Of a DNA stretch of 64,000 nt, positions 17,092 through 25,594 are shown in pieces. Under the pieces are notes generated by a model. It worked only from the letters and a program-made list of their open reading frames with translations, had not been told where the DNA came from and ran no database searches. Numbering within the stretch: position 1 is the first letter of the stretch; every line of letters begins with the position of its first letter. A program made the position numbers and the translations under genes. Source of the DNA: Phormidium ambiguum IAM M-71 (GTDB lineage: Bacteria > Cyanobacteriota > Cyanobacteriia > Cyanobacteriales > Aerosakkonemataceae); NCBI RefSeq assembly GCF_001904725.1, contig NZ_MRCE01000008.1, positions 62,001-126,000 on the forward strand. Reading direction: 5' to 3'.

Positions 17092-17304
17092 CTAACGCTT
17101 CTTCCCAATCTGCTTAAGCAGATAATTCCTTTCCTTATGCAGCTGCTCCACTACTCGCGTAGCATCCCACCCAAAAGCCTTACAGAGATTCTGTACCAGC
17201 GTCCCGTGTGGTCGGTACGGCTTCTCCTTCCCAAAAGCCATCCTAATCCGTGTAAATCTCCTTTTTGTCACGAAGTTCATGCTGTCATAGAAGGGGGTTT
17301 CCAT
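17092..17304 (-). CDS. Small basic protein, 70 aa
   Basis: 70 residues, strongly basic, mainly helical (FVTKRRFTRIRMAFGKEK, NLCKAFGWDATRVVEQL). No family recognised. It opens a two-gene operon with the possible winged-helix protein and faces the plus-strand right arm across 215 bp. A regulatory or DNA-binding role is only a guess. Confidence 0.55.
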   Translation of the reverse strand: METPFYDSMNFVTKRRFTRIRMAFGKEKPYRPHGTLVQNLCKAFGWDATRVVEQLHKERNYLLKQIGKKR

Positions 17305-17519
17305 AGTTCACCTAACAATTTAATAAATATTTGTAGAACCTGAAATGACATTTTAGATCGGGTACTAACATCTAATAGTCATATAAAGGTTTAGAAAGTT
17401 GGTACTTCAATTTTATAGCGCCTATCCCTTATCTCACAAGGGTTAATGGGTATCGCTTTATGCCAAAAGAGGGAGTAGATTAGCTGATAGATGTATAGCC
17501 CAAGTTAAAGGAAATTCAA

Positions 17520-17843
17520 ATGGCTGGATTCATTGATGCGGCTGATTTTCGGACTGCATTGGCAACTGTGGCACCTGGTATTACTGTATCCGCAGTCCAA
17601 TATCCCGACGGGACTGATGTTTTACCTGTGGTGGTCGCATTCTTACGGACGCTAGAAGAACAGCAAGTTGCTCAAAATGCAGTAGCACCAACGGGTGAAG
17701 ATGTAGCAGCAATCAGCGTTGGTTATGGTGCGGAAGAAACAGTAGATATTGCTGGTACTCCGACCAGAGTAAGACGCGCTACTCGCACTGTTTCCTGCTA
17801 CGAAAAATACAGCGTTTCTGATGTCTATTCGATTACCGTTTAG
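17520..17843 (+). CDS. Hypothetical protein, first gene of the right arm
   Basis: 107 residues beginning MAGFIDAADFRTALATVAPG, hydrophobic-rich and beta-prone at the C-terminus (SCYEKYSVSDVYSITV). No signal peptide. A good site (AAAGGAA) precedes the ATG. As the first gene of a tight plus-strand block it may be highly expressed. A small structural protein is possible; I do not recognise it. Confidence 0.6.
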   Translation: MAGFIDAADFRTALATVAPGITVSAVQYPDGTDVLPVVVAFLRTLEEQQVAQNAVAPTGEDVAAISVGYGAEETVDIAGTPTRVRRATRTVSCYEKYSVSDVYSITV

Positions 17844-17887
17844 ACCGTTAATGCTTAAAAACTTTGAAATTTTAAAAGGAACGCTTT

Positions 17888-18520
17888 ATGCCAGTTAACC
17901 GAAGAAGCCCTGAATGGCGGAAAATTACGCCTTTTACTGGATTAGATATTTTGTATGGCTTTCGTAGCAGAACATTGGGAAGCGATCAGGCTGAATTAGG
18001 GCAAACTGCGATCGTCCCAGACACCGATTTTTCTAAATTAGTCATCGCTCCCAACAACTGCCAACCTCACTCAGCCACAAAGCGAGGCGCGACAGGCAGC
18101 AGTAACGGGTTGATTGGAGCAGATAAAATTGCAGCTGCTGTAGCTAGTGGCAAATGGAAAATCAAATGGGGATATCCTCCCAGAAACCGGAAGCCAAAAG
18201 GTGAGAACAAAAACATCAAGATTGTTATTGGCACCATCAACATCGGGTATATTCGTGCTGCTGATGGCCTGTACGACCAATTAGCGAATTTTGGGCATAA
18301 AACGCCAGACGCTACAGATGCAGGAAAGCTCTTTTACGGATGTCAGTTTCCCATGCCACCAAAACTTGCCGTGACAACAGATACAGGAAAGAGCGTTTCT
18401 TCCTACGCCGATCCAGCAAAAATTGACGACATTGTTTCAGCAGGTGGCAGGCTAATCCATCCCGGCGCATACAACGCGGTACACCTAGCCAACATGGTCG
18501 CGGTAGCAGCGGCTCCATAA
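17888..18520 (+). CDS. Hypothetical protein, candidate structural component
   Basis: 210 residues, basic in the middle (WGYPPRNRKPKGENK), otherwise beta-rich, with Gly/Ala-rich stretches and no signal peptide or membrane segment. It precedes three small genes with 1-2 base spacing, so they form one transcript. The low hydrophobicity, size and position would suit a coat-type protein, but this is inference only. Confidence 0.6.
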   Translation: MPVNRRSPEWRKITPFTGLDILYGFRSRTLGSDQAELGQTAIVPDTDFSKLVIAPNNCQPHSATKRGATGSSNGLIGADKIAAAVASGKWKIKWGYPPRNRKPKGENKNIKIVIGTINIGYIRAADGLYDQLANFGHKTPDATDAGKLFYGCQFPMPPKLAVTTDTGKSVSSYADPAKIDDIVSAGGRLIHPGAYNAVHLANMVAVAAAP

Positions 18521-18521
18521 T

Positions 18522-18776
18522 ATGAGTGACATTCTCTGGCTACCTGGCGATCGCGGTTTTTCTGAAACCTTGCTGCTATCCCGTCCCCCTGGATGGCACC
18601 AAGTAGCAGCCAAAAATGGGAATGGCGCTGCGATGGTAGAGGACGCAGAAACTGGAGTCATGCGACCTGTAGACGAAAAAGGGCTTGAGGAATATATGTA
18701 CGGCGGTGAATATGATGAAGCCGAACAGAAAAGCCAAATTTTAGTGCCGATCGGAATTGAATTTGAAGAGGACTAG
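18522..18776 (+). CDS. Small acidic hypothetical protein, 84 aa
   Basis: 84 residues, acidic C-terminus (GIEFEED), a Trp-rich start (ILWLPGDRGF). It starts 1 base after the preceding stop and ends 2 bases before the next ATG. Not recognised. Confidence 0.6.
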   Translation: MSDILWLPGDRGFSETLLLSRPPGWHQVAAKNGNGAAMVEDAETGVMRPVDEKGLEEYMYGGEYDEAEQKSQILVPIGIEFEED

Positions 18777-18778
18777 TA

Positions 18779-19123
18779 ATGCCCTGGAATTCTCTGGGAA
18801 CCGTTACGCCCGCACATGGAAGTTTTTCCTATTTCAGTCAATCCGCATCACTCGCTGAATTCTTTCGATTAACCTACGCTGCCAGCACCTTTACAAAGGT
18901 AGATTCCTTTGGCTGGTTAGCGTGGCGTTACATCGGCGGAGAGGAAACCCTCCCCCCAGTTTTGGCAATGCGTGTTTACCCGGATATGAGAGGGAGATTA
19001 ATTCATCTCCCATATCCTCCACAAATGATTGATTTGGGATATGTTACCCGCCAATTTGAAATTAGGAAAAACTGGAAAGATGCTATTTTTTGGTCGATCC
19101 AAATAGAGGAATTAATAATATGA
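18779..19123 (+). CDS. Hypothetical protein, 114 aa
   Basis: 114 residues, aromatic-rich and beta-prone (SFSYFSQSAS, FGWLAWRYIGG, RQFEIRKNWKDAIFW). No signal peptide or membrane helix. Tight spacing with neighbours on both sides shows it belongs to the block. Not recognised. Confidence 0.6.
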   Translation: MPWNSLGTVTPAHGSFSYFSQSASLAEFFRLTYAASTFTKVDSFGWLAWRYIGGEETLPPVLAMRVYPDMRGRLIHLPYPPQMIDLGYVTRQFEIRKNWKDAIFWSIQIEELII

Positions 19124-19124
19124 A

Positions 19125-19331
19125 ATGGGGAAGAAAGGGCAGCAAAGCAAGAAGGGCATCGGGGAGAAAGAGCCAGACGGTTCACCTCGAAATAGACGCT
19201 TACAATGCTTTCTCCCAGAAGCAAAGATTGCCACCTTAAAAGCAATAGCCAAGAGCAAAAAAAGCTCACTTACGGATATAGTCTCAGAAGCGATAGATTT
19301 TTATTTAAATGTGCATAAATCTACTGATTAA
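19125..19331 (+). CDS. Small basic protein, ribbon-helix-helix-like
   Basis: 68 residues. A lysine-rich N-terminus is followed by RRLQCFLPEAKIATLKAIAKSKKSSLTDIVSEAI, which reads like a CopG/Arc ribbon-helix-helix DNA-binding unit (strand, helix, helix). Another ATG 5 bases earlier opens a different, shorter frame and is not favoured. It closes the first sub-block of the right arm and could be a regulator of it. Confidence 0.55.
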   Translation: MGKKGQQSKKGIGEKEPDGSPRNRRLQCFLPEAKIATLKAIAKSKKSSLTDIVSEAIDFYLNVHKSTD

Positions 19332-19371
19332 GTGTTACTCAACACTCGGAAATCAGGGATGTAGTAAGACC

Positions 19372-19428
19372 GCTTTTTAAACTGTTCGTGAATTTTTTAT
19401 AGTTCAACTGACGAACAATTTAAAAAGC
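19372..19428. repeat. 18-bp inverted repeat in a 130-bp spacer
   Basis: Arms GCTTTTTAAACTGTTCGT (19372-19389) and ACGAACAATTTAAAAAGC (19411-19428) differ at one position, with a 21-base loop. A second small perfect hairpin (AGTGTT-actc-AACACT) lies at 19331-19346. They separate the 68-residue gene from the next block and could be an operator, terminator or recombination site. Confidence 0.65.
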
Positions 19429-19461
19429 AGTAACATTAAGTAAAAGAGCGAAATAAATTGT

Positions 19462-19833
19462 ATGAAACTTTTACTTGCTACAAAACCTGTTATTGAAATT
19501 CCGGTTAACGCCCCCGCAAAAGTAGAATCTATTAATCATGTTCCTTTATTGGAAATTTCCGCAGCATTTCTATCAATTGGCTTAGCAATAGCAGCTTTGA
19601 TTAGGGCTGGTACTGCCAAGCAGGTAGTACTGCGAGAAGCAGAGACAGAATTAATTAAGAATCTGCGGCACGAAATTGAAGAAAAGGACGAAGAAGTAGA
19701 AACCTTGAAGCGCAAAATCTATCGCTTAGAAAATCGCTTAAGAATTGCGGATATTGAATTATCCGGCCCAATAAATCCACCCGTAGGAGTTTACAATGGC
19801 GCTTTCCCCCAGAGTAATTCAGGCAATTATTGA
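19462..19833 (+). CDS. Membrane-anchored coiled-coil protein, holin/spanin-like
   Basis: 123 residues. One hydrophobic helix (about 28-48, LLEISAAFLSIGLAIAALI) is followed by a charged coiled coil (about 55-95, EKDEEVETLKRKIYRLENRL). It overlaps the start of the hydrolase gene by 38 bases, an arrangement common in phage lysis cassettes. A holin- or inner-membrane-spanin-like role is inferred from layout and size, not from sequence family. Confidence 0.6.
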   Translation: MKLLLATKPVIEIPVNAPAKVESINHVPLLEISAAFLSIGLAIAALIRAGTAKQVVLREAETELIKNLRHEIEEKDEEVETLKRKIYRLENRLRIADIELSGPINPPVGVYNGAFPQSNSGNY

Positions 19834-20413
19834 ATATTGCCAAAATCAGAATTACAAATTATTCACCAATCCCGGTGAATATAATATTTTGTATGTTGAA
19901 GGGATGGATACAGAAGGGGAATTAAACAATGATTCCCCTAACCAATTTAATGATGTAAGGGTTGTCCTCAACAGCAATTTTCAGCTTTGTGGAAACTGGA
20001 GTGCAACCACTGAACCGGGAAGATTCTACACCCTTAATCCCATGAACAAAAAAGGCGCTGCACGAATCGCCTTTGGTCAATTTAAAGCTTGGTCAGTGGG
20101 TAATCATGGAAACTCTGAGCCTCATAGAGCATTACTGCAAGTAAGCCCGGTCAAAGTGTTTAGAGATGCTAATAAGGATGGGTTAAGGACTGGAGATGCA
20201 GTAGATGAAGGGCTTTTTGGAATTAACCAACATTGGGGGTACGATCTGCCCTTAGATGATATTCGCAAGGCTTCTGCTGGCTGTCTGGTAGGCAGAACGA
20301 GACAGGGACACCAGCAATTCATGAATATTATTACTGGTGATGTTAGGTATCACCGCGATCGCAGTTTTGTGTTCTCCACAATCATCATTCCAGGTGACAA
20401 ATTGAAATTATGA
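19796..20413 (+). CDS. YkuD-like/endolysin-like hydrolase
   Basis: 205 residues. Motifs GNHGNSEPHRAL, FGINQHWGYD and ASAGCLVGRTRQGH suggest an L,D-transpeptidase-like (YkuD-type) fold with a His and a Cys as catalytic pair. Similar proteins occur in cyanobacteria as I recall, often of unassigned function. There is no signal peptide, so export would need a holin; the preceding overlapping gene might supply it. A peptidoglycan-active enzyme used for release or entry is the best reading, and the exact bond is unknown. Confidence 0.6.
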   Translation: MALSPRVIQAIIEYCQNQNYKLFTNPGEYNILYVEGMDTEGELNNDSPNQFNDVRVVLNSNFQLCGNWSATTEPGRFYTLNPMNKKGAARIAFGQFKAWSVGNHGNSEPHRALLQVSPVKVFRDANKDGLRTGDAVDEGLFGINQHWGYDLPLDDIRKASAGCLVGRTRQGHQQFMNIITGDVRYHRDRSFVFSTIIIPGDKLKL

Positions 20414-20709
20414 TATTTAACATTTCTCCACCGGAACAATTAGATAATTCGGTAACGATAACAAATTGGCTTGGTGCAATCTATCCTGTTACCGCTTTAC
20501 TCGAAGAAATTATTACAGCAGATCCCAACAGGAAAAAGTTATTTCTTGAAAATAGAAGCGCTGAAAATATTTATATTAAATTTGGTGACGCTAATACAGA
20601 ATTAATGGCTATTTACCCTGATTCTGCATGGGTAGAAGAAGATGCTGCAAGCTTTAGCGTATGGGCTGAAGGGAACGGTAATTTGTACGTTGCACAATGG
20701 ATTGTTTAA
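20410..20709 (+). CDS. Small beta-rich protein, virion-decoration-like
   Basis: 99 residues. The segment DPNRKKLFLENRSAENIYIKFG resembles short phage structural proteins that read PNRxxLxIxNxSxxxIYVxFG. It starts in an ATGA overlap with the hydrolase gene and ends tail-to-tail with the minus-strand 184-residue gene, their stop codons overlapping. A small decoration or fibre-tip protein is plausible. Confidence 0.6.
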   Translation: MIFNISPPEQLDNSVTITNWLGAIYPVTALLEEIITADPNRKKLFLENRSAENIYIKFGDANTELMAIYPDSAWVEEDAASFSVWAEGNGNLYVAQWIV

Positions 20710-21260
20710 CTAACTTCCCATACCTTTAAATCATAAAATCTAGCTTGTGGTGCCCAAGAAGTCGTATCCCACATTTTAAAGCGTAACCTATCCCATACAT
20801 AGGGAATGATCACATCGATATTCGCTATTAAATCTTGGGTATTTGACAAGGTTCCAAAGTAACTCCAAAGATTAACGTAACTTGAAAAACTGACGTTGAA
20901 AGCGGCCAATTCAAACATACATCTATTATTATTACTATTCCTAAGTCCGACCTTAAAATTTATCCTGGTAAATTGCGGAATGGCTACACCAGGAAGCAAT
21001 ATAATCTCACCATTTGCCCATGCTACACCTCCTACAACTTCAAATAAATTAGAAGCTGAAGAAGAGTCGGAATCATACAAAGCCTGTAAATTTTGGGGCG
21101 CGATATGCCACCCATTTGAGGAATTTGATTCATAAGTAGGCTGCAAAGTTAGGGGTGTAAAAGTTAATCCTGTGGGATTAGCAGAACTTAATAACTGATC
21201 TATTTTTTCTTCTACAATCTCTAACTTGTCTTTGATAGGTTTTAAATTTTGAATAAGCAT
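20706..21260 (-). CDS. Fibre-like protein: coiled coil plus beta domain
   Basis: 184 residues. A short N-terminal coiled coil (about 5-27) leads to a Ser/Asn-rich, beta-prone body and a C-terminal jelly-roll-like segment (RFKMWDTTSWAPQARFYDLKVWEVS in part). That layout suits a trimeric fibre or adhesin tip. It is the last of three minus-strand genes, 4 bases after the 542-residue gene. No family recognised. Confidence 0.55.
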   Translation of the reverse strand: MLIQNLKPIKDKLEIVEEKIDQLLSSANPTGLTFTPLTLQPTYESNSSNGWHIAPQNLQALYDSDSSSASNLFEVVGGVAWANGEIILLPGVAIPQFTRINFKVGLRNSNNNRCMFELAAFNVSFSSYVNLWSYFGTLSNTQDLIANIDVIIPYVWDRLRFKMWDTTSWAPQARFYDLKVWEVS

Positions 21261-21264
21261 TTTA

Positions 21265-22893
21265 TTAATTAAACCCCGTAAATCCTTCAGGTTTTCTAGT
21301 CATCCATAAATCAACTTTCATGTTTCGTTCAAACCATTTAGCGTCCGGGTTGGCCATTTTGTATCTGCCTTTCCTTTCCCATCTTTCCCCGTCTTCCGCA
21401 GCGTTTTGATGAACTGTTAAGGTACAGTCCCAAGCATAAAATCTTTCTGGAGCCTCTTCTTTTTTAGAAGCCGAAGCAGACAATTTTGTAGGGGTTTGAC
21501 CGCGAAAATCGACATTGCTTGGCATTAGACGAATAAGCTTTTTCATTCGCCGTTCGCATTCCGCCTCACTAGCGCCAGTTATAGTCAGGTTGCCAAGATA
21601 TCTATCTTGGATAAAGCATTTCCAAATTGTCCGCCAGTAAGGATTACCGCGCATAAATTCATCAGCAGCGGCTTTAACATCGTTCCAAGACAATCCCTGC
21701 TTAACGTAAGGAATATTACATTCAGCGAATTTACCTGGAATCCCTCTTTGATCTGTCAGTGGTGGCCCATCTTTGGCTTGTGTGTTCCACCTAATTTTTA
21801 ATTGCCGTTGGGCTGGACTCTTCCTAAGCACATCCTCCAGTTCGCCACCAATAATGACACCAATATCCTTCTTAGCCATCAGCTGTTCCTCATGCAGGAT
21901 TCTCTCGGTTTCTTCCTGCACGAATTCCTGTGGGCCTGTGATGATGTAGGTGTCTTTGTCGGCATTGCGATCGGGCTTTAAGATGATGGTTCGCTGGGGG
22001 CCTTTAGCATCTTTAGCAGCTTGGCGTGCTAAAGCCCATTGGGAATCAAATTCGGATGCAGCAATGTAGCCACCTTCTAAAATCGCTTCGCCAAATTCTT
22101 CCAAAAAGTTTTCTACAGGCTGTTGCCAGTCCTTTGGTAGTTTCTCTTTTGCATCCTCTATTTTTTTTGCAAAGCTTGCGTTAGCACCAGCGATTTTTAC
22201 TGATTCCATCCCGAACCACTCGTGCTTTCTTGCGGTAAGTACAAACCCAAGAAAAGCATTATCTAATTGAGCGTTGCGGAATTGAGTTAACAGCTGATAT
22301 AGCCTTCCTCGGATTTCTTCCCCCCCTTCTTCAGCAACCGCAGCTGCCACCCGACCAGTAACAACCGGGACTTTAATATCTAATTTCTTGCCTGCACCAG
22401 CCGCACCAAATAATCTGCCAGCAGCTAAAGTGGCAACACGGACAACACCCCAACCTAAAGCGGCTCCTAATGCCCCTGCTGCACCTTCAACTATTGTTTG
22501 GTTATTCCTTTTGATTCTTTGCTCAATAGCAGCATCGGTTTGCGCCCAGTCGAAAGTCACAACTTTAGCTGTCAATTGAACCAACGTTGACCACCATTCA
22601 CTAAAAGTTCTAGGGAATAGTTTAGAAACAGCCGTGAACAGAAAACCCCCGTATTTTTTTATGGGATTAACAATCCATCTTTGAATAAAACTTACGCCTT
22701 GCTGAATCAGACCTCCCTGACCAGCATCCACTTGATCGGCGTTAATTCTGCGAATGCCATCGCTAACCGGAATTTTAATAATCCCTGCTACAGTCCCACT
22801 AGTCGAAAATTTCCGTAACTCCCGACTTCTCAATTCACTAGGCTTTATTTTCAAAGGTGAAAAAAAGCCATCAAAAGGATTTGGAAGTGCCAT
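21265..22893 (-). CDS. Large hypothetical protein with membrane-active segment
   Basis: 542 residues. An N-terminal region includes aromatic/amphipathic helices (about 60-110, FIQRWIVNPIKKYGG, EWWSTLVQLTAKVV) and a Gly/Ala-rich hydrophobic stretch (about 130-170, AAGALGAALGWGVVRVATLAAGRLFGAAGAG in part) that could insert in membranes. The C-terminal 200 residues are soluble and charged. It overlaps the 120-residue gene by one base (TAATG). Candidate roles are a membrane-penetrating virion protein or a tail-tape-like protein, but nothing confirms either. Confidence 0.55.
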   Translation of the reverse strand: MALPNPFDGFFSPLKIKPSELRSRELRKFSTSGTVAGIIKIPVSDGIRRINADQVDAGQGGLIQQGVSFIQRWIVNPIKKYGGFLFTAVSKLFPRTFSEWWSTLVQLTAKVVTFDWAQTDAAIEQRIKRNNQTIVEGAAGALGAALGWGVVRVATLAAGRLFGAAGAGKKLDIKVPVVTGRVAAAVAEEGGEEIRGRLYQLLTQFRNAQLDNAFLGFVLTARKHEWFGMESVKIAGANASFAKKIEDAKEKLPKDWQQPVENFLEEFGEAILEGGYIAASEFDSQWALARQAAKDAKGPQRTIILKPDRNADKDTYIITGPQEFVQEETERILHEEQLMAKKDIGVIIGGELEDVLRKSPAQRQLKIRWNTQAKDGPPLTDQRGIPGKFAECNIPYVKQGLSWNDVKAAADEFMRGNPYWRTIWKCFIQDRYLGNLTITGASEAECERRMKKLIRLMPSNVDFRGQTPTKLSASASKKEEAPERFYAWDCTLTVHQNAAEDGERWERKGRYKMANPDAKWFERNMKVDLWMTRKPEGFTGFN

Positions 22894-23255
22894 TATTGAT
22901 TAATTGAATAAACCTCTGTATCTGTAACTTGCAGCATGGTGTTGAGCGTCTGCTGCATCTGTACATAATTTGCTGGCGGATTCATGTTTGCGTAATACTG
23001 AGCGCTTCCACTGAAGGGGGGAGAAAAACTAGCTATACGATTACCAACCGCAGCAGTTAGATTAAATTTTTCCTGCATTTGATAACCCATGTTAAACAAT
23101 TTATAAACGCTATCAATAAAATCGGTGCTGTTCAAATTATTAATGGGTTTTCCATTCAAAAGGCTTAGGTCAATATAGGCTTTTCCGCTAATTATCACGA
23201 AAATATCTTGGGTAGTCACGCCCAAAGATTTAGCATGGTCAAATGTTAAGCTCAT
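22893..23255 (-). CDS. Hypothetical protein, first gene of the minus block
   Basis: 120 residues, with Asn/Tyr/Gln-rich C-terminal half (SAQYYANMNPPANYVQMQQTL) and a mostly helical prediction. It begins the three-gene minus block, divergent from the 23341 gene across 85 A/T-rich bases that must hold both promoters. Not recognised. Confidence 0.55.
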   Translation of the reverse strand: MSLTFDHAKSLGVTTQDIFVIISGKAYIDLSLLNGKPINNLNSTDFIDSVYKLFNMGYQMQEKFNLTAAVGNRIASFSPPFSGSAQYYANMNPPANYVQMQQTLNTMLQVTDTEVYSINQ

Positions 23256-23340
23256 AGAAAAAATGTTGAAATAGAGATAATTTATAAATATAATTTAAAA
23301 CAGCAGAAAACGCGATAACTTTTTAATAATTAAACACAAA

Positions 23341-24210
23341 ATGGCGCTATATTCCGACCAGGATAAAATCACGATTCAGAACACAAATAACCGCAATATA
23401 ATCAAACAGATAACTAGTGCTAACGGTTCTAATATTATCGATTTGTACACCCCAACTATGCAATCTTCTTACAATAACTGGGTAAGTACAAGACGAGATG
23501 GATATATTACATATTTAGACGCGACTATCGTAATGCCAAGCTTGCAGGAAACCAGCATACCTCCCATACCAGAATCGGCATTACCAGAAGAAGTAAAAAA
23601 ATTATTATATGAGGTTTCCCAACTTACTCAATTCAGAACCCTACACTTCTGGATTAGGTTTGAAGGTTCACCCGCAATAGAAAAATGTTCAATCCCGATT
23701 TTCAATAGAAAACCTTTTTCAACGATTAGCTTAATGCCCTTTTTCTGTGGCACAAACAATACCTTAGATTTAGGCACAAATGGCGGTGGAGCGGGAACGG
23801 TAATTAGTTTAAGCGTATCGCCACCACTAGCAGCAGAAGATAAAATTACCATCTTTGGTACCGCAATTGAGAGAGCTTACTGGGAGCCTCTCTTAGCACC
23901 TCCAGATGTAAGTATGATTAACATCGAATACGCCAGTTACCAAAGAAATATTACCGACACAGAATCAGTAGCTTTAGCTGCTAATGATAAAAGAAACAAT
24001 GCCACATTCGTTAATTACAGCGACCCACCAGTAGGCGCTAATTGGCACGATTACATAATTTGGATTAAACAAGGAAATGGGCCTGGAAAACCTTTATCAC
24101 CAAGAGGAGGAAGCTATCAAATTACCAAAAGTAATTATTGGAGTGGGCCAGTAAAAGCGATTAGTACAGAATCTACTTTATTAGCAGTAGAAGAAGGTGT
24201 GGAAGTATGA
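23341..24210 (+). CDS. Beta-rich hypothetical protein, 289 aa
   Basis: 289 residues, largely beta, with Ser/Thr/Pro-rich loops (ETSIPPIPESALPEE, GGGAGTVISLSVSPP). No signal peptide. It starts a tight four-gene block; its stop overlaps the next ATG (ATGA). Possible virion or surface protein; not recognised. Confidence 0.6.
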   Translation: MALYSDQDKITIQNTNNRNIIKQITSANGSNIIDLYTPTMQSSYNNWVSTRRDGYITYLDATIVMPSLQETSIPPIPESALPEEVKKLLYEVSQLTQFRTLHFWIRFEGSPAIEKCSIPIFNRKPFSTISLMPFFCGTNNTLDLGTNGGGAGTVISLSVSPPLAAEDKITIFGTAIERAYWEPLLAPPDVSMINIEYASYQRNITDTESVALAANDKRNNATFVNYSDPPVGANWHDYIIWIKQGNGPGKPLSPRGGSYQITKSNYWSGPVKAISTESTLLAVEEGVEV

Positions 24211-24839
24211 AATTTGATTTAACGATTAGGCGAAATTTTGACGTAGAGCATAAGCCGAAAGTAGACAGGCTTTTACCCTCCCACCCAATGAACTTGAGAG
24301 GACATTTACCCTATTGGTATTTGCGGACTAGATTCAAGCAATACGGATTAGCCGATTATGATTTACCACTGAGAGGAGTTACTAGAGAACCTGATTATGG
24401 AGAAGCGATGTTTATCCAACGCTCAAAAATTGAAGCTTTGGGGACTACTTATTTTGGATTAGGAGCAATTCTGCCCTATCACGAATTATTTTTTAGAGCA
24501 ATGTGGGAGATAGATTTTGATAAGCCTGAATTAGTCCAGGGGGAAAAAATTGACCCTGATGCACCTTGGGCATTTAGATATTTTAATGATTATCTTCGGC
24601 AACTTGAACCAGGAAATTATCAATTAAAAATTGTATTTTTATCAGTTAATGGGTATGGAAATGCCAAGGTTGAATTATTCACGGATATTAATGGCCAACC
24701 AGGGACGTTAATTAATAGTGACAATTTAACTAAAAATCAGAATGCTTGGGAATTTACCATTACCAGTGCCGCTAATTACTTCATTCGGATTACCACCGGA
24801 TCGAGGTACATTCACACCATTGAAAAATTTGAGGATTAA
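24207..24839 (+). CDS. Hypothetical protein with C-terminal beta-sandwich
   Basis: 210 residues. The first half is basic and aromatic (HLPYWYLRTRFKQYGLADY). The last 80 residues look like a beta-sandwich (YQLKIVFLSVNGYGNAKVELF, FTITSAANYFIRITTGSR), a fold seen in adhesion and carbohydrate-binding modules. Coupled to the preceding gene by ATGA and 2 bases from the next. Not recognised. Confidence 0.58.
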   Translation: MKFDLTIRRNFDVEHKPKVDRLLPSHPMNLRGHLPYWYLRTRFKQYGLADYDLPLRGVTREPDYGEAMFIQRSKIEALGTTYFGLGAILPYHELFFRAMWEIDFDKPELVQGEKIDPDAPWAFRYFNDYLRQLEPGNYQLKIVFLSVNGYGNAKVELFTDINGQPGTLINSDNLTKNQNAWEFTITSAANYFIRITTGSRYIHTIEKFED

Positions 24840-24841
24840 TT

Positions 24842-25594
24842 ATGACTTTTGGAAACATAGGAGGATTTTTAATTGATTTTACCGGGGCGGCTGGCGACTT
24901 AATGAACGGGATGAGTGACAACTTTCACGATCCTTGCAGCCAAAGAGTGACAATTGGTGTAGGTGATAGGGTTCCCGTAGTTGTGAGGGCTTCTGGTGGC
25001 GTGGTGGTTCGATCTGGTCAGCCAGTAGAAAATCAAGTAAATCTACAAAATACCGTTCAAATTACGGCACAAAATGTGTCTGTAGGAATTTCTCAACCAG
25101 GCGGCGCGAGTAATCCAATTCGACAGGAACAACCACAATCTGTCACTCAACCACAAACGATCGCGGTAACAGAAGCTATTAACGAAACCTTACAAGAATT
25201 TTCTCAAAATGGTCAATCGGTTGGAGTAACGCTACTCATTCCCAAAGTAATAGTAGAAAATAAAAGTGCAAGCAATGTAGTTCAAGCTTTGGGTCAGCAA
25301 ATAGCTGTAGAAGTTGACGCAACACGACAGGCAGCACAGTTATTAAGCCAGTCCGATGAGGTTTTATACAATCAATTAGCTAATCAATTAAGAAATAATC
25401 AAGCCAATTTACAAGCGATCGCTCAAAAATCTGGATTTGGGTTTGATGATGTCAATGCTCTTAAAAATGCAATGTTTAGCAATGACAATAAACTTTTACA
25501 ACAAATACTTCAAAAGAACGCTGAGAAGGTCGCAGCATTAACAAAAAACTTACAAACCGCTGCTTCTAATATTGCGGTGAGGGCTTGTGGATGA
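24842..25594 (+). CDS. Hypothetical protein, Gln/Asn-rich helical C-terminus
   Basis: 250 residues. A Gly-rich, possibly membrane-associating start (FGNIGGFLIDFTGAAGDLMNGM) and a Val-rich beta stretch are followed by a long helical, Gln/Asn/Ala-rich C-terminal half (about 150-245) with coiled-coil character. Its stop overlaps the next gene's ATG (ATGA). An elongated structural protein would fit; not recognised. Confidence 0.58.
   Translation: MTFGNIGGFLIDFTGAAGDLMNGMSDNFHDPCSQRVTIGVGDRVPVVVRASGGVVVRSGQPVENQVNLQNTVQITAQNVSVGISQPGGASNPIRQEQPQSVTQPQTIAVTEAINETLQEFSQNGQSVGVTLLIPKVIVENKSASNVVQALGQQIAVEVDATRQAAQLLSQSDEVLYNQLANQLRNNQANLQAIAQKSGFGFDDVNALKNAMFSNDNKLLQQILQKNAEKVAALTKNLQTAASNIAVRACG

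Noticed and set aside
21265-22893. GAAGAGKK in the 542-residue protein as a Walker A motif (packaging ATPase)
   Set aside because: It lacks the Ser/Thr after GK, has no Walker B partner, and lies in a Gly/Ala-rich hydrophobic stretch.
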